Origin: Hymenopus coronatus | Lineage: Eukaryota > Arthropoda > Insecta > Mantodea > Hymenopodidae | DNA length: 64,000 bases | Assembly: GCA_030762935.1 (NCBI GenBank) | Contig: CM060883.1 | Location: 48,104,501 to 48,168,500, forward strand | Direction: 5' to 3' | Shown here: positions 10,591 to 22,307 of the stretch, in pieces | Layout: every line of letters begins with the position of its first letter | Numbering within the stretch: position 1 is the stretch's first letter | Position numbers and translations under genes: made by a program | Notes under the pieces: generated by a model | Seen by the model: the letters and a program-made list of their open reading frames with translations, nothing else | The model's database searches: none | What the model was told of the DNA's origin: nothing

Positions 10591-10947
10591 CGCCATCCGC
10601 TTTTAAAGAACTACCCGTGTAAGGTCAGGTAAACCAGTCAGTCGTTAATACAAGTTTTCAAGGCAAGTTCTAAATCCAATATTGCCTGAAACATTGCACA
10701 GGTTCATTTTCATGGCCGCCATGCAGAAACATAATTACGGTAGGTAACGTTTCCTGCGATTGCGGCTGTGACAAGTGGAACAGACATCCACTAATTAAAC
10801 CCTGTTAATTATCACGTCTTTCTCTCGCACTGTGCTAAACAACCAGGTAGCTCACCTGACATCCCTGTGCTCACAAACAGCTCTCCTCATATAGCATTCA
10901 CACACGTTTCCTAACCATTCAACTTCTTTTCTCCTTTCTTTTATTTT
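10591..10947. other. Unassigned sequence
   Basis: Nothing recognised; somewhat less AT-rich around 10700-10790. Confidence 0.45.
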
Positions 10948-11758
10948 TGTTATTTTCTCTACACGTGGGTACTATGCACATGGTGTATGGAGAAGATACC
11001 GTATTAAGTGAAATCTCGACATTGAATTTTTGGGTCGAAAACTTATTTTGAGGGCCCCTTTCAGAAAAACGTCCGTACATGCGTCATTGGACAGCATAGC
11101 TAAAAAACGAAAAGACCGTTAAATACCAAACTTAGTATTCAAGTTTGATATCTTCCAAGGATACGGCACGAGAATTTAAGAAAATCCACCCACCCCAAAC
11201 TAACTTTTACATGGGAAAAATTTCGAAAATTTTGATTTCCTCGAAAAGGCTTGACGAATTTGATTAAAATTCCGTATATTAAAGATATTTACGTGACAAA
11301 TTAAATGTATTTCTTGAATTTTCTGGGAATAGCTTCTAAAGACTACTTTATTCTGGATGAATTTTACGGAATTTTGCATAACTGGTAAACCGTAAGAGAT
11401 AGGCAACAACTTATCTAAGAAAAACTGTAGATCCCGTTAAAACACAGAATTTATGTTATGTACATTTTTTCGTGGAGTTGATCGTTTTTTAGATTGTCCT
11501 TGTTATTGGCTTCAGCTATGAAATACTTTTCTCTTATGGGGATTTGTCAACTCCTGTCCAAACAAACAAAGGAACTTCAATCACATAGCAACCACTTTAA
11601 CCTATGGTACTCCCTTATTTCCCTCTACTTACAAGGAAGCAGGTAATAGAACCATTCCTGTTATTTTTTTTTTCTCCAATAGCATTAAGTAAATAGAAGA
11701 ATAAGCTTTTTAACAACAATTTATTGTAGTGATGTAGAGAAAGTCATATGACATATTC
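10948..11758 (+). mobile_element. HLR copy, nearly complete
   Basis: Palindromic start (TTTTCTCTACACGTGGG, CTATGCACATGGTG) at 10952-10992. The GT site is reduced. CAGCATAGC variant. Subterminal ATGTAGAGAAAGTCATATG at 11733-11751, with the hairpin loop deleted. Another copy follows within about 15 bp in the same orientation. Confidence 0.85.
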
Positions 11759-11768
11759 TTTTCTTTCT

Positions 11769-12668
11769 TTTCGTTTTATTACTTTCTTTGCACGTAGGTA
11801 CTACGTATGTACATGGTGTATAGAGAAGGCATCGTATAAGTCTCAAAAAATTGAAGTTGAGATTTCACTGAAAATACATGTTTTGAGGCTCCACGAGTCC
11901 AAGAAAAGTATTTTTATAAAAAAGGTCCTGAGTATGTATACATGTCTGTGGATAGCATAGCTCAAAAACAAAAAGACCGTTAAATACCACAAACTTGGTA
12001 TAAGTTAAGCATTTTCCAAGGATACGACACGAAGGTTTTCAAGAAAAGCCCGCCACCCCAAACTACCATTTATATGGAACATGCTTCAAAAATTGTTTTT
12101 CTCAAAATGGCTAACGATTTTGATTAAAATACCTTATGTACAAGATACTTGTATCTTTATGACCAACAAAATAAATATCTTCATTTTCTGGGAATAGCCT
12201 CTGAAAACCACTTTATTCAGGATGACTTTTGTATAACTGGTAAACCGTAAGAGATATACAAAAACTACTACACCATAAATGAAGATCTTATTAAAACACA
12301 GAATTTATGTCATACATTTTTTTGTAGAGTTAACCGTTTCGAGATATTCCGGATTACTGCTTTCAATTTCAATTTTAAGCCACAAGCTGTTCTTAAACGG
12401 GAAAATGCTTTTACTTTGTTTACTCCTGGCAAGTAAATATATTGGAATTTTAATTGTTTCACATAGCGACTGGCTTTTAAAGAACGAGATTATCGCTTTA
12501 TGATGTGTATTTTCTTATTTTCCTTCTATTTACAAGGAAGCTAGTAATACAATTAATTCTGCTTATATTTATCCTGATTAACATGATGTAGAAAACAGAT
12601 CAATACTTTGAATAAACGGTTTGTTTGCAGAACAGCAAGAACATCATTGAATGGAACGCACAAAATGT
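11769..12668 (+). mobile_element. HLR copy, nearly complete
   Basis: Starts TTTTATTACTTTCTTTGCAC with palindrome 11798-11826. Uses the ATAGCATAGCTCAAAAAC variant. Ends in a decayed terminus (CATTGAATGGAACGCACAAA). Confidence 0.8.
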
Positions 12669-12679
12669 TTCAATTCTAC

Positions 12680-12795
12680 ATACAAGGGACCAAGTAATGT
12701 TTATTTCGATTAACATGTACATAGAATAATAAGCTTAATAATAATTTGTTAAATGTAGAGAAAGTCATGTGAATGGAACATCAGGTTTTTTCTAG
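12680..12795 (+). repeat. HLR 3' tip
   Basis: Only the last 110 bp: TTTATTTCGATTAACATG, TGTAGAGAAAGTCATGTG, GGAACATCAG. It follows the copy at 11769-12668 in the same orientation. Confidence 0.75.
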
Positions 12796-12811
12796 GTACA
12801 CATATAAGAAG

Positions 12812-12880
12812 AAGAATCTGATGTGTTTAATTCACATGACTTTTTCTATCTATTCCGCAACAAACTATGCTTAAATAAGC
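12812..12880 (-). repeat. HLR 3' tip, reverse
   Basis: AATCTGATGTGTTTAATTCA with intact ATGTG/CACAT hairpin, then GACTTTTTCTATC. Ends at the start of the next + copy. Confidence 0.7.
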
Positions 12881-12881
12881 A

Positions 12882-13737
12882 TATTTTCTTTACACATGCA
12901 ATCTACATAGCAGGCAGAGAAGGTACTGTATTCCACCCAAAAATTCGATACAGAGATTTCACCGGAAATATAAGTTTTGAGGTCCATACGTCAGAAAAGC
13001 ATTATTAGAGAAAGTTTCATGTGTGTGCGTGCGTGTGTGCGTGCCTGTGTATATAGCTCAAAATCGGAAAGACCGTTACAAACAAAGTTTGGTATTTAAG
13101 TGCAGTATATTCCAAGGATGCGACACGAAGATTTTCAAGAAAATCCGCCACCCCAGCTATTTTTTTGCGTGGAAAAAATTTCGAACATTTTGTTTTTCTC
13201 AAAAATGGCTCTTAACGATTTTGATTAAAATACCATATTTCACAAATACAATGTATAACTTGAATTTTGTGGGAATAGTCTCTGAAGACTATAATTTTAG
13301 ATGCATTTTTCATAACTGGTAAGAGTTAGACAAAAGATATTGCACAAAAAATTTAGATCTTGTTAAAAGACACAAAGTGTGTAATACCGTAGATTTTTGT
13401 ATAGAGTTGACCGATTTGAGATATTACTTATTATTGGTATCAGTATTAAATAACGTAATTTTTCTCAAATGGGTAAGTCACCTTTCGTTTCATCTCTTTT
13501 GTTTTTCTCCCGGCCGAGCAAAACGAACCGAACTTCAATAGTTAATACACCGACCAGTTTTAAAAGATTTGACTATCCTTTAGCTACATATTCCCTTATT
13601 TCTCTCCTACTTACAAAAAACTATAATAAGACCATTCAGCCAATGTTGATTTCGATTAACTTAAAGTAGATGGAAGAATAAGTTTAAGAATATTTTTAAT
13701 AGAGATCCAGAGAAAGTAATGTGAATGGACGCTTCAG
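12882..13737 (+). mobile_element. HLR copy, both ends present
   Basis: Decayed palindrome at 12884-12925 (TTTTCTTTACACATGC, GCAGGCAGAGAAGG), GT/GC-rich site 13019-13053, 3' terminus GAGAAAGTAATGTGAATGG and CTTCAG near 13737. Confidence 0.8.
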
Positions 13738-13747
13738 AATTTTTTCT

Positions 13748-14108
13748 CCCAGTTTCATGTATACCGATGTAAACATTTGCAGAAATACCTTTTTTATATA
13801 TCTCCTTGTAAGTAGATATGCGGAAATAAGGGGAAACACGATAGCTGAATCTTTCATCAACTGGCCGTTATGTGATGTACTGACCAACAGAAAAAATCTA
13901 ATAACGATTTTCCCACTTTTATTTTAAAGTTGAAATCAATAAGTAGAAACATAACGGAAACGGTTAACTCTACAAAAAATGTATTTACATACATATCTTG
14001 AACATGTTATATTTTAAATATGTATTTCCGGTGAAATCTAGATATCAAATTTTGGGTGAATACAATACCCTCTCTATATACCATTGTACATTGTAGAGAA
14101 AATAAAAA
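13748..14108 (-). mobile_element. HLR copy with large internal deletion
   Basis: Joins the CCTTGTAAGTAG segment to GTATTTCCGGTGAAATC, losing the central core. Reaches the palindromic end (CCCTCTCTATATACCATTG, GTAGAGAAAATAAAAAA). Confidence 0.7.
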
Positions 14109-14418
14109 ATTAAAAATTTGAAGCCAAAATTTCACCGGATATATCTATTTGTAGACCCTCTGAAATTCCAAAAAAAAAAAAAAAAAAAACTTCTTTAGAA
14201 AAAAGACATTGCGTGTGGGTGGGTAGAGTTCGTTAAATCATAAGGCAAAAAGTAAATGTCTGATATATACCAAACTGGGTATAAATGACCAGCACTGTCC
14301 AAAGATGCGACACATAGGCCTTCACAAAAATGCCCCAATCTAAAATACCCCTTATGTGGAAGGTTTTTCAATGTTTTTAACTTTTTTCAAAACAACTATA
14401 ACGATTTTGAATAAAGCG
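14109..14418 (+). repeat. HLR fragment, 5' part without palindrome
   Basis: From ATTTCACCGGATATATC, through an A-run (14169-14188) and GATGCGACACATAGG, to ACGATTTTGAATAAAG. It directly precedes the next + copy. Confidence 0.65.
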
Positions 14419-15171
14419 TATTTTACTTTCTCTACTTAGTACGTAGTACATGGGTAAAAAAGTTATTGCTTTCCATCCAAATAATTTGAGATTTCACCGG
14501 AAAGACACGTCTATCTACAAAAACTATGTATTTTTAATAAAACGTCGTGTGTGTCTGTGGACGATAACTCAAAAACGAAAAGCCGGTAAAATACCGAACT
14601 TAAGTTTAGTATCTTCCAAGGATGCAACACGAATTTTTTTGGAACATTTCCTCGACCCTATAACTACCCTTTACATGGAAAACATTTTATTTTCTCAAAA
14701 AAAGGCTCTAGCGATTTTGGTTTAAATACACTACTATATTAAAGACAAATAAAATGTTTATCTTGAATTGCCTGGGAATAACTTCTAAAGACCTCTTTAC
14801 TCTAGATTACTTTACCATAACTGGTAAACGGTAAGGGTTAGACAAAAGCTTACTAAACAAAAATGTAGATTTGGTTAAAACACAAAATATATGTCATACA
14901 TTTTTTTCAAAGAGTTAACCATTTCCAAGATATTCTTTGTTATTGGTTTCAGTTTTAAAATACATAATTTATTTCATACTGGAATTTGACAACCTCTAGC
15001 AGTGCAAAAAAAAAAAAAGAATAATAAATAAAAATGTATCACATAGCAATTAAGTTTTAAATGATTAACTGTTGCTTTTACAGTACTTCCTTATTTTCCT
15101 TCTACTTACAAAGAAATGAGTAATAATACCGTTTCTGCTAATGTTTACTATGTGAATGGAACACATCAGAT
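14419..15171 (+). mobile_element. HLR copy, both ends, 3' internal deletion
   Basis: Starts TTTTACTTTCTCTACTTAG with short palindrome TAGTACGTAGTACATG. The 3' end keeps the hairpin (TATGTGAATGGAACACATCA at 15150-15169), but the subterminal GTAGAGAAAGT is deleted. Confidence 0.8.
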
Positions 15172-15176
15172 TTTTG

Positions 15177-16035
15177 AAATATTTATTCTTGAAAAATATG
15201 GAATATTAAGAGCAGCATATACCGAGTAGCTTTTAAACATCAGACTGTCCATTCGGCTTTCTCTACGCCCCCTCACTCCTACAACGAACTATGCGAGACA
15301 ACATTTCTCAAAGGTTTGTCTCGATTACATAGGAAAATATGTTTTCATGAATGTAACGTATCAGGTTTTAACTCACTTTCGCCGTGCCCTTCAAGTGTTT
15401 TTAGTTTTTTTCCATCAGAGGCACCCCTACCTGTGTGCTGGCTAGGGGACCGCGAGACGCCGAGAAATTTCACACATTTTTGAGTGCGTTCCACAAACCC
15501 GCAGGCCAAATCCTGTTACCAGCCAAGTGAATATAATGTTGTTAGTCCCCTTCTGGAAATCATGCTGGTATGGATGCACTGTCAAGCAGGTACACAGGGC
15601 AAACAAATTGTCACTGTTGGTGTTAAAGACAACTGCCTGCATTATTACCACTGATATGCACAAATAAGGGGGAGAAGCTGATGCAATATTCAAAAAATCG
15701 CATGACATTCTCTACAAAAAATTATGGTTTTTTTTTTTGTTTGTTTTAAGTCGCTTTAATTTGTAGGTCTTATCGCGACCATACAATATTTATAACAATT
15801 GGGTTCATAATATTACAATTAAATGGATTGCACACATTTAACAAGGTCTGTGAATCATAAATTGCAGTAGAAAAGCAATTTTACATAGATTTAAGTAAAA
15901 TATTATGAATAGATACATTGCTGTTGAAATTAAAGTTTTACACAGATTTAAACTATTGTGAATAGTATACATTACAGTTTGGAATCCAATTTTATGCTTC
16001 TGAGAAAGAGTAGAACTTGCTTGAATGTTTGTGGA
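15177..16035. other. Unassigned block with a short tandem duplication
   Basis: 15830-15985 holds diverged copies of a roughly 60-bp unit (GCAATTTTACATAGATTTAA, then GTTTTACACAGATTTAAAC with ATTGTGAATAGTATACATTA). 15230-15370 has scraps resembling HLR ends. A higher-GC part (15420-15700) shows no recognisable protein. No gene called. Confidence 0.4.
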
Positions 16036-17098
16036 GTATTCAAAATTATTGTTATAAAGCTTATTCTTCTATTTACTTAATGCTAATCGAGAAAAAAATT
16101 ACGGAAAGGTCTTATTACAGGCTTCCTTGTAAGTATAAGGGAAATAAGGAAGCACAATAGGTTACATGATAGTCAAATCTTTTAAAAACTGGTTGCTATG
16201 TGAATGAAGTACCTTTGCTTGTATGGACAGGAGTTAACAAATTCTCATATGAGAAAAGTATAAGCATTTTAAAGCTGAAACAAATAACAAGAAATATAAA
16301 AAAAACGGTCAACTCCACGAACAAAATGCATATGACAAATTGTGTTTTAACGAGCTCTACATGTTTTTGGTTTAATTCTTTTTTCACACAAACCATGTGT
16401 AGGAAAGAAGTTGGATAGGTAGAGTCAGATTGAAAAAAATCAATGTCATAGCCGGGATTTGAACCACGGATCTCCCGGTCTTAAGCCGGTTACTCTACCA
16501 CTGAGCTAATAGTTTGCTATACTATGAATCCTGAGGCTTAAAGCACTTATAACATTGTAAGTCGCCATTGGGGTTGTCATTTCAAAATAATTTGAGATCA
16601 CCCTGTGGTTTACCGGGAAACATGCGAGTCAGTTGAGAAATTTAATGCTATGCCGGCATATTGGCTTGGTAGCTCAGTGGTAGAGTAACCTGCTAGAGAC
16701 CGGGAGATTCTTGGTTCAAATCCCGGCTGTGGCATTGAATTGTTCAGTCTAACTCTACCCATCCATCTAACTTTTTTTTGTTTTGTAAGTTTTAGTCTAT
16801 CTCTTACGATTTACCGGTTATGCAAAATTCCGGAAATTTCATCCAGAATAAACATTCCCAGAAGCTATCCCCAGAAAATTTATTTTTTTTATATATACAT
16901 TTTATTTGTCATATAAATAATAAATAATAGATTTTAATCAAAATCGTTGGAGACATTTTTGAGAATCAAAATTCTGGAAACTTTATCCATACAAAGGGTA
17001 GTTTGGAGTGGGGGGGGGGATTTTCCTGAAAATCTTCGTGTCGCATCCCTGGAAGGTACTAAATTTAAATATTAAGCTATCGGTTCACAGACACACTA
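16036..17098 (-). mobile_element. HLR copy split by a foldback insertion
   Basis: 16036-16367 (TAAAGCTTATTCTTC through CGAGCTCTACATGTTTTT) and 16776-17098 (GTAAGTTTTAGTCTATCTC through GGAAGGTACTAAATTTAAAT) are contiguous parts of one reverse copy. Neither terminus is complete. Confidence 0.75.
16404..16775. mobile_element. Foldback element with tRNA-like inverted termini
   Basis: Left arm 16404-16508 and right arm 16668-16775 are inverted repeats of about 100 bp. Each encodes the same tRNA-like head (GGTAGCTCAGTGGTAGAG, then GGTTCAAATCCCGGCTGTGG) followed by TCAGTCTAACTCTACCC, both pointing outward. The interior (16509-16667) includes ATAATTTGAGATCACCC and is shared with 6734-6830. It could be one mobile unit with tRNA-like ends or two SINE copies in opposite orientation. 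Sharing of the interior favours one unit. Confidence 0.6.
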
Positions 17099-17931
<833 letters not shown>

Positions 17932-19076
17932 AAACTAAAAACATTTCACTGAGAAAATAATGAAAGGCGTTAATATTATTTAAATATGTGAACGTAATAA
18001 TGGTTTATAATTAACAACATAATATAACGTACCAACAATACCATATGTCATTGTTATTTCCAAGGATTTATAGATTATCTAGGGGAACTACAGGATATTG
18101 CATGCAGTTAATGAATTATATATGTGCTAATTATATTTTTATACTTTACTGTCAATGCCAAAACTTGTAACCAAGCTTGCCAAGTTTATTGACAAATTCA
18201 AACACATTGCTCAGTATCCTTGCAACATGTTATGCAAAATCTTTATGTATTAAAACTAAATCAGTCTATGGATATCAAAAATATTTCTTAGGAATAACCT
18301 GTATAATACTAGCTACATATGAGTTTCCACTGTTTGCTATCATTACTACTTGTTTCTCCTTTTTAAATGTTATTAGGACAGTTCCGTCTTTTGCAGTAGT
18401 TCTCACGCTCGCTTTGGTATGTGAGTAATCGCAGTTGAAGACCTTGGGATACGTAACAACACAGAAAATGTGTTGCGATGATAACCAGAGACTTCAGATA
18501 GCAACACGTCTGGTATGTTCGAGATTAGTCGATTTTGGTAGAAAGCTCAGTTTTCGTTTTTGTCTGCATCTTCCCAATTTTCTCCATTGGAGTTTCTATT
18601 CCAGTTTTCAGTTTCTCATCCTTCTTCCATACTCCGATCCCCTCTTCTCCTCCATCTACTTCCTGCTGAATTCAATCCTGAATTCCATTTTCTTCATTTC
18701 GGCCAACAAACTTTTCATAATTTTCTCCATCTTAGCGTAAAATCCCCATCACTGCCACTGTGTAACAAATGTTTTTATTGACTTCAAAATTGGTTATAAA
18801 TAAAGCACTGCTGCAATTAATTTACACGACGTTTCGATGCGTCGACAGTTGATGGCTGCATGCCATGCATGGTTCGCGCACCACTGCGCCCCAATGTTCC
18901 AATCAATCATGACTCAGTACAATTTACATCACACACGCTTGCAATTCTTCCTCCTTTTATAGTAAGAACATGGAAGCTTCTTGATGAATCTCGAATTCAC
19001 CAAACGCGTCGCGTTCTGAAGTCTGATTACCGTCAAAGCTATACTTTCAGCTATGTTATAAAAGCAAACTTAAGCT
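17932..19076. other. Unassigned sequence, first long HLR-free stretch
   Basis: 18560-18740 is pyrimidine-rich. ACACGACGTTTCGATGCG at 18826-18843 resembles junction motifs of some retroelements, but no reverse transcriptase is visible. No gene called. Confidence 0.4.
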
Positions 19077-19500
19077 GTCATCGTACATTTGGAATCCAAA
19101 CTGCAGTCAACCGTTCCGATGAGCATTGCCCATCAGTTAGGATTTTAGCTTCGTTCACTGGCATGCCATCGTACATATAGAATCCAGACCGCAGTCGAGC
19201 AATACTCATCAGAATGGCTTTAAATTAGTAAGGATTATAGCTTCGTTCACTGGCGGATTTTTTCCAAAATGAATTGCAATTCAATTCATAGCTCAAAACC
19301 TTATAATATTTACATCCACTATGCCATCGTACATAGAGAATCCAATCGAGCAATGCTCATCAGAATGGCTTTAAGTTAGTAAGGATTATAGCTTCGTTTA
19401 CTGGCATGCCATCGTACATTAGAATCCAGACCGCAGTCAAGCAATGCTCATCGGAATGGTTATAAGTTAGTAAGGATTACAGCTTCGTTCACTGGCACGT
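19077..19500 (+). repeat. 85-bp tandem repeat, four units
   Basis: Units start at CATCGTACAT near 19079, 19168, 19326 and 19411. Each has AGAATCCAGACCGCAGTC, GAGCAATGCTCATCAGAATG and TAGCTTCGTTCACTGGC. Units one to two and three to four are about 85 bp apart. Between two and three there is an extra 72 bp (about 19250-19320) containing GAATTGCAATTCAATTCA. Confidence 0.85.
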
Positions 19501-19639
19501 CATTTGAAAGCAATGACTGCTAAGATATGACTTGAAAGATCGTGCACACGGAGCTATTTTCTACAAGGCGCCATCTCTTGTGCAAGAAATGTCTCGTTAG
19601 TACAGGGCTTTCGAGAGCAATTATTCAAGGAAGAATTCA

Positions 19640-19925
19640 GAAACGCTAGCACCGAGACGGCTCACTCATGCGGCTACGAAGAGAAATATTTCTATACCGC
19701 AAGCAATTGCGCCATATGCTCGACACCGCCAACACTGCAGGATCTGAAACACGATAGGAAAATTAAAGGAGAGAAAATTATTAAAGAATCTTAGTGGAAT
19801 AAACCAACCTGGGAAACGCTTTAGCAACCAGGGAAAACCAATGAAAACCCCCAGAATTGGAGAGGGAGACCGCCAGGAATCGAGCCCGAACCTCCTGAAT
19901 GCGTGCCTCACGTTGCTGTGGTACA
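19640..19925 (-). mobile_element. tRNA-derived SINE, GGTTTTCC type
   Basis: On the minus strand: head GTACCACAGCAACGTGAGG with B box GTTCGGGCTCGATTCC, then GGGTTTTCATTGGTTTTCCC and TTTCAGATCCTGCAG. The last two align with the SINE at 46679-47012. Confidence 0.65.
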
Positions 19926-20568
19926 AAAAAAAAATCTAAAATAGCTTTTTTGGCAGTGAATGGTTGTGGAACCTTTGGAAATCCATAGTCAGCCTTTACG
20001 TGGTCCCCCTTGCTCTGGGCTCTACAGCCACTTAAAGATCGACAATAGACCTCTTTCCTAGCATAGAAACTGATTTTTCCTCAAAACGTTATTTTCAGAC
20101 TTCCAAAATGTTCCACGCGGTAAGTTTTGTTTAAATGTCATTAAATTTCCCACAATATGTAGAAGTAACCACTGTAACATTTTACAGTACAAAATACATA
20201 TCAATAATAATTTTAAAATATTTTTGTATGAAAATATGGTTAGCTTTAAGAGCTACGTTTTCTTATAGCTTTATAAAAATTTTACAATTCGCTCATGTTA
20301 TTTATTTAAAATGTATTTACATACAAGTTTTGTATGTTAAAGCTTCAATTGGAAAACATTGCAACCACATTTCTCAAATTATGAAAATGTGCGATATTTG
20401 GATTATGTGGTACTTCACATATGAAATTTATGAAATAATTTCTAGCTCTGGGGGTATTTATCCGATTTGAATGAACTTTAGTATTTATATTGTAAAAATA
20501 GCAGTGTAATCACTAGGGATAGCATCTTGGGGACAGAGAGGGATACATGCGAATACCAGTTGCATACC
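19926..20568. other. Unassigned AT-rich sequence
   Basis: A 111-codon frame at 20135-20470 has low-complexity Ile/Tyr/Phe-rich content and no recognised family, so it is not called as a gene. Confidence 0.45.
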
Positions 20569-20570
20569 TA

Positions 20571-20620
20571 CAGTGTGCGCACAAAGTCCGTATGCCCCTA
20601 TATTAAATTCAAACTGACGT
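20571..20620. repeat. Left terminal inverted repeat of the Tc1/mariner element
   Basis: Pairs with 21381-21430; about 8 mismatches over 50 bp by eye. Outer TA at 20569-20570. Confidence 0.85.
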
Positions 20621-20754
20621 GAAATAAAGGTACAAATTTCCAATATTTATGCAATTAAATGTTTCTCCGTACATTTTATTGCTCCAAAACATCGGTATAT
20701 GTCCCCCCATTGTCTCTGCACAGCCGAATACGCCACCATGTTCTCATGTTCATC

Positions 20755-21222
20755 TTGCTCGACATCATTGGAGTCACTGAATGAATTATCAGATGCTAAT
20801 TTGGAGACACATGTTAATACTTGTGGTCGGATGCTGCAACAATTCCAAAGAATGTCTGAGAAGGCAACACTTCATTTTCAGATCCACTTTAATGTGTTTC
20901 TTCATGGTTGATTCCGGTACCCCTAATTCTGCAGCACATTTCCTTAAGGGTTTAACCGGAGATTGTTGGATAGATTTTCCACGTCAGCACAAAGTCCAAG
21001 TCTGGTGCATGGTCTTCCAATTCTCGTCGCGTCGCGAACACTACCCGTTAAAAATGTTTTCCGTTCCCACGCTAACGTCGTCTTTGTCGGTGCTGCTCTC
21101 ACAAACTGTGCAACGAAATCGTCCATGACATTTTTCATTGATTTGCCATTAATTTGACGCTCATGAACCCACACAGCGGACACTGAGCGTTCCTCAATTA
21201 TGTAATCACTTGTATCAGCCAT
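20755..21222 (-). pseudogene. Transposase N-terminal helix-turn-helix remnant
   Basis: The minus-strand frame starts at ATG 21222 and is open for 92 codons to a stop at 20944-20946. It includes MADTSDYIIEERSVS and NGKSMKNVMDDFVAQF, then KTTLAWERKTFLTGSV and RIGRPCTRL. This layout is familiar from the first helix-turn-helix of insect Tc1/mariner-like transposases (the DUF4817 type). Shifting frame near 20950 restores the second helix-turn-helix (PLRKCAAELGVPESTMKKHI) to about 20755. The frameshift and the absence of any D,D,D/E catalytic region make it non-functional. The start choice rests on the first Met ahead of the conserved block. Confidence 0.75.
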
Positions 21223-21710
21223 TCTTTCTCAATATCTCGACATCAACTAATTTGATTCATAAGATCTGTTGATTTGTTGTCATAGGAGCGACAACAATCG
21301 AGCAATCGAAGACGTCAACAATGGCTATCTGACAGGAGTATAATATGAATATTTACCACCCTCAAAAAAACAAATTTACTCACGTAATTTTAAATTAGTA
21401 CAGGGGTATACGGGCTTTGTGAGCACACTGTACTGAGTACAGACCGACCTGCGTTGGTTACTGCCCGCGCCGCATGTAAACAATCTATAGTAAACGTTGG
21501 GAAACGTAATATACAGCAATATAATACCATGCTGTATATTAGAATACTGTTTTTCAGCTAGTTAATGTTTTAGGTGATAGTGCATGATCTTCAATCAAGA
21601 TTGTAAAATCTCTTGATTCAAATGGGTTGCATGAAGATTTGTAATTCATACAGAACAACTTTGCCAATATCTACGACAATAACACATATTTGTAAACAAC
21701 GAACATTGAA

Positions 21711-22250
21711 ATGCCTCAAGCCCTAAAAGCTGTCGATAAATTTGTGCAATCAATTAATCGGAGGCCCGTGAAAACTGTTTTAGACCCTGTGAAAAAGAAA
21801 TTGAAGAAATGCTTGGAAAAAATGTCGGATTTTCAATAATGCGTGAAATACGAAATGTGCTACGGGGTGTTGCTGCAGAAATAATTGCTGGTGGAGTCGA
21901 TATCCTACCCAATGGTCGATGAGATGTCCTGTTTCCCTTTGCTGCAATCACATCTTGTGATGTGGAGGGAAGTTTTTCACAATATAAAGCATGTTTACCT
22001 GCCAATCGGAAACGATTCGCATTTGAGACGTTACGAATGTATGTAGTTGTGCCTTGTTATCTATGTATCTTGAGAGAAAATGGAAATGATAATGATGCTG
22101 ATGACTTGTTGCACAACAGCAATCAGTGGTATTTGTGTTTACCATCCACCCAACCTCAATCGCCTTCCACTGCTAGTGAAAACATCACGGTCTACCACGC
22201 AACCACTGCCCCATTTTCCTTCTATGAGTACACTGCATTGCCAACACATC
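21711..22250 (+). pseudogene. hAT-type transposase C-terminal (dimerisation) remnant
   Basis: From ATG 21711 the frame reads MPQALKAVDKFVQSINRRP and meets a frameshift near 21825. The next frame continues IMREIRNVLRGVAAEIIAGG, has an in-frame TGA at 21919-21921, then FPFAAITSCDVEGSFSQYK and NRKRFAFETLRMYVVV. The TSCDVE-SFS-YK and F-FE-LR-VV pattern is the hAT C-terminal dimerisation motif, also found in transposase-derived CGGBP1-like proteins. Only this C-terminal part is visible, with no zinc finger or catalytic residues upstream. The tail frame runs into the HLR copy at 22308 and has no meaning there. It may be a transposon remnant or a dead retrocopy of a hAT-derived gene. Confidence 0.7.
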
Positions 22251-22307
22251 ACAACTATATAGCATGCTGCGCTAACCTTGATTCTGTCCCGCTATCGATC
22301 CCCAAGC

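Larger units (their letters stand above)
20571..21430 (-). mobile_element. Tc1/mariner-type transposon, 860 bp, internally deleted
   Basis: The ends are inverted repeats: CAGTGTGCGCACAAAGTCCG at 20571 and, in reverse complement, CAGTGTGCTCACAAAGCCCG ending at 21430. Similarity continues for about 50 bp. Each end is flanked by TA (20569-20570 and 21431-21432), the target duplication of the Tc1/mariner group. Inside on the minus strand is only the N-terminal DNA-binding part of a transposase. An autonomous element of this group would be larger and carry a DDE/D catalytic domain, which is missing. It is therefore a non-autonomous deletion derivative. Confidence 0.85.

Noticed and set aside
18560..18843. 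Penelope-like or LTR retroelement end
   Set aside because: Only a pyrimidine-rich stretch and an ACGACGTTTCG-type motif; no repeats or coding domains to support it.
19077..19500. CRISPR array
   Set aside because: The 85-bp unit repeats as a whole with no constant-repeat/variable-spacer structure, and the genome context is eukaryotic.
20135..20470. 111-codon membrane-like protein
   Set aside because: Ile/Tyr/Phe-rich translation of AT-rich DNA; no conserved pattern.
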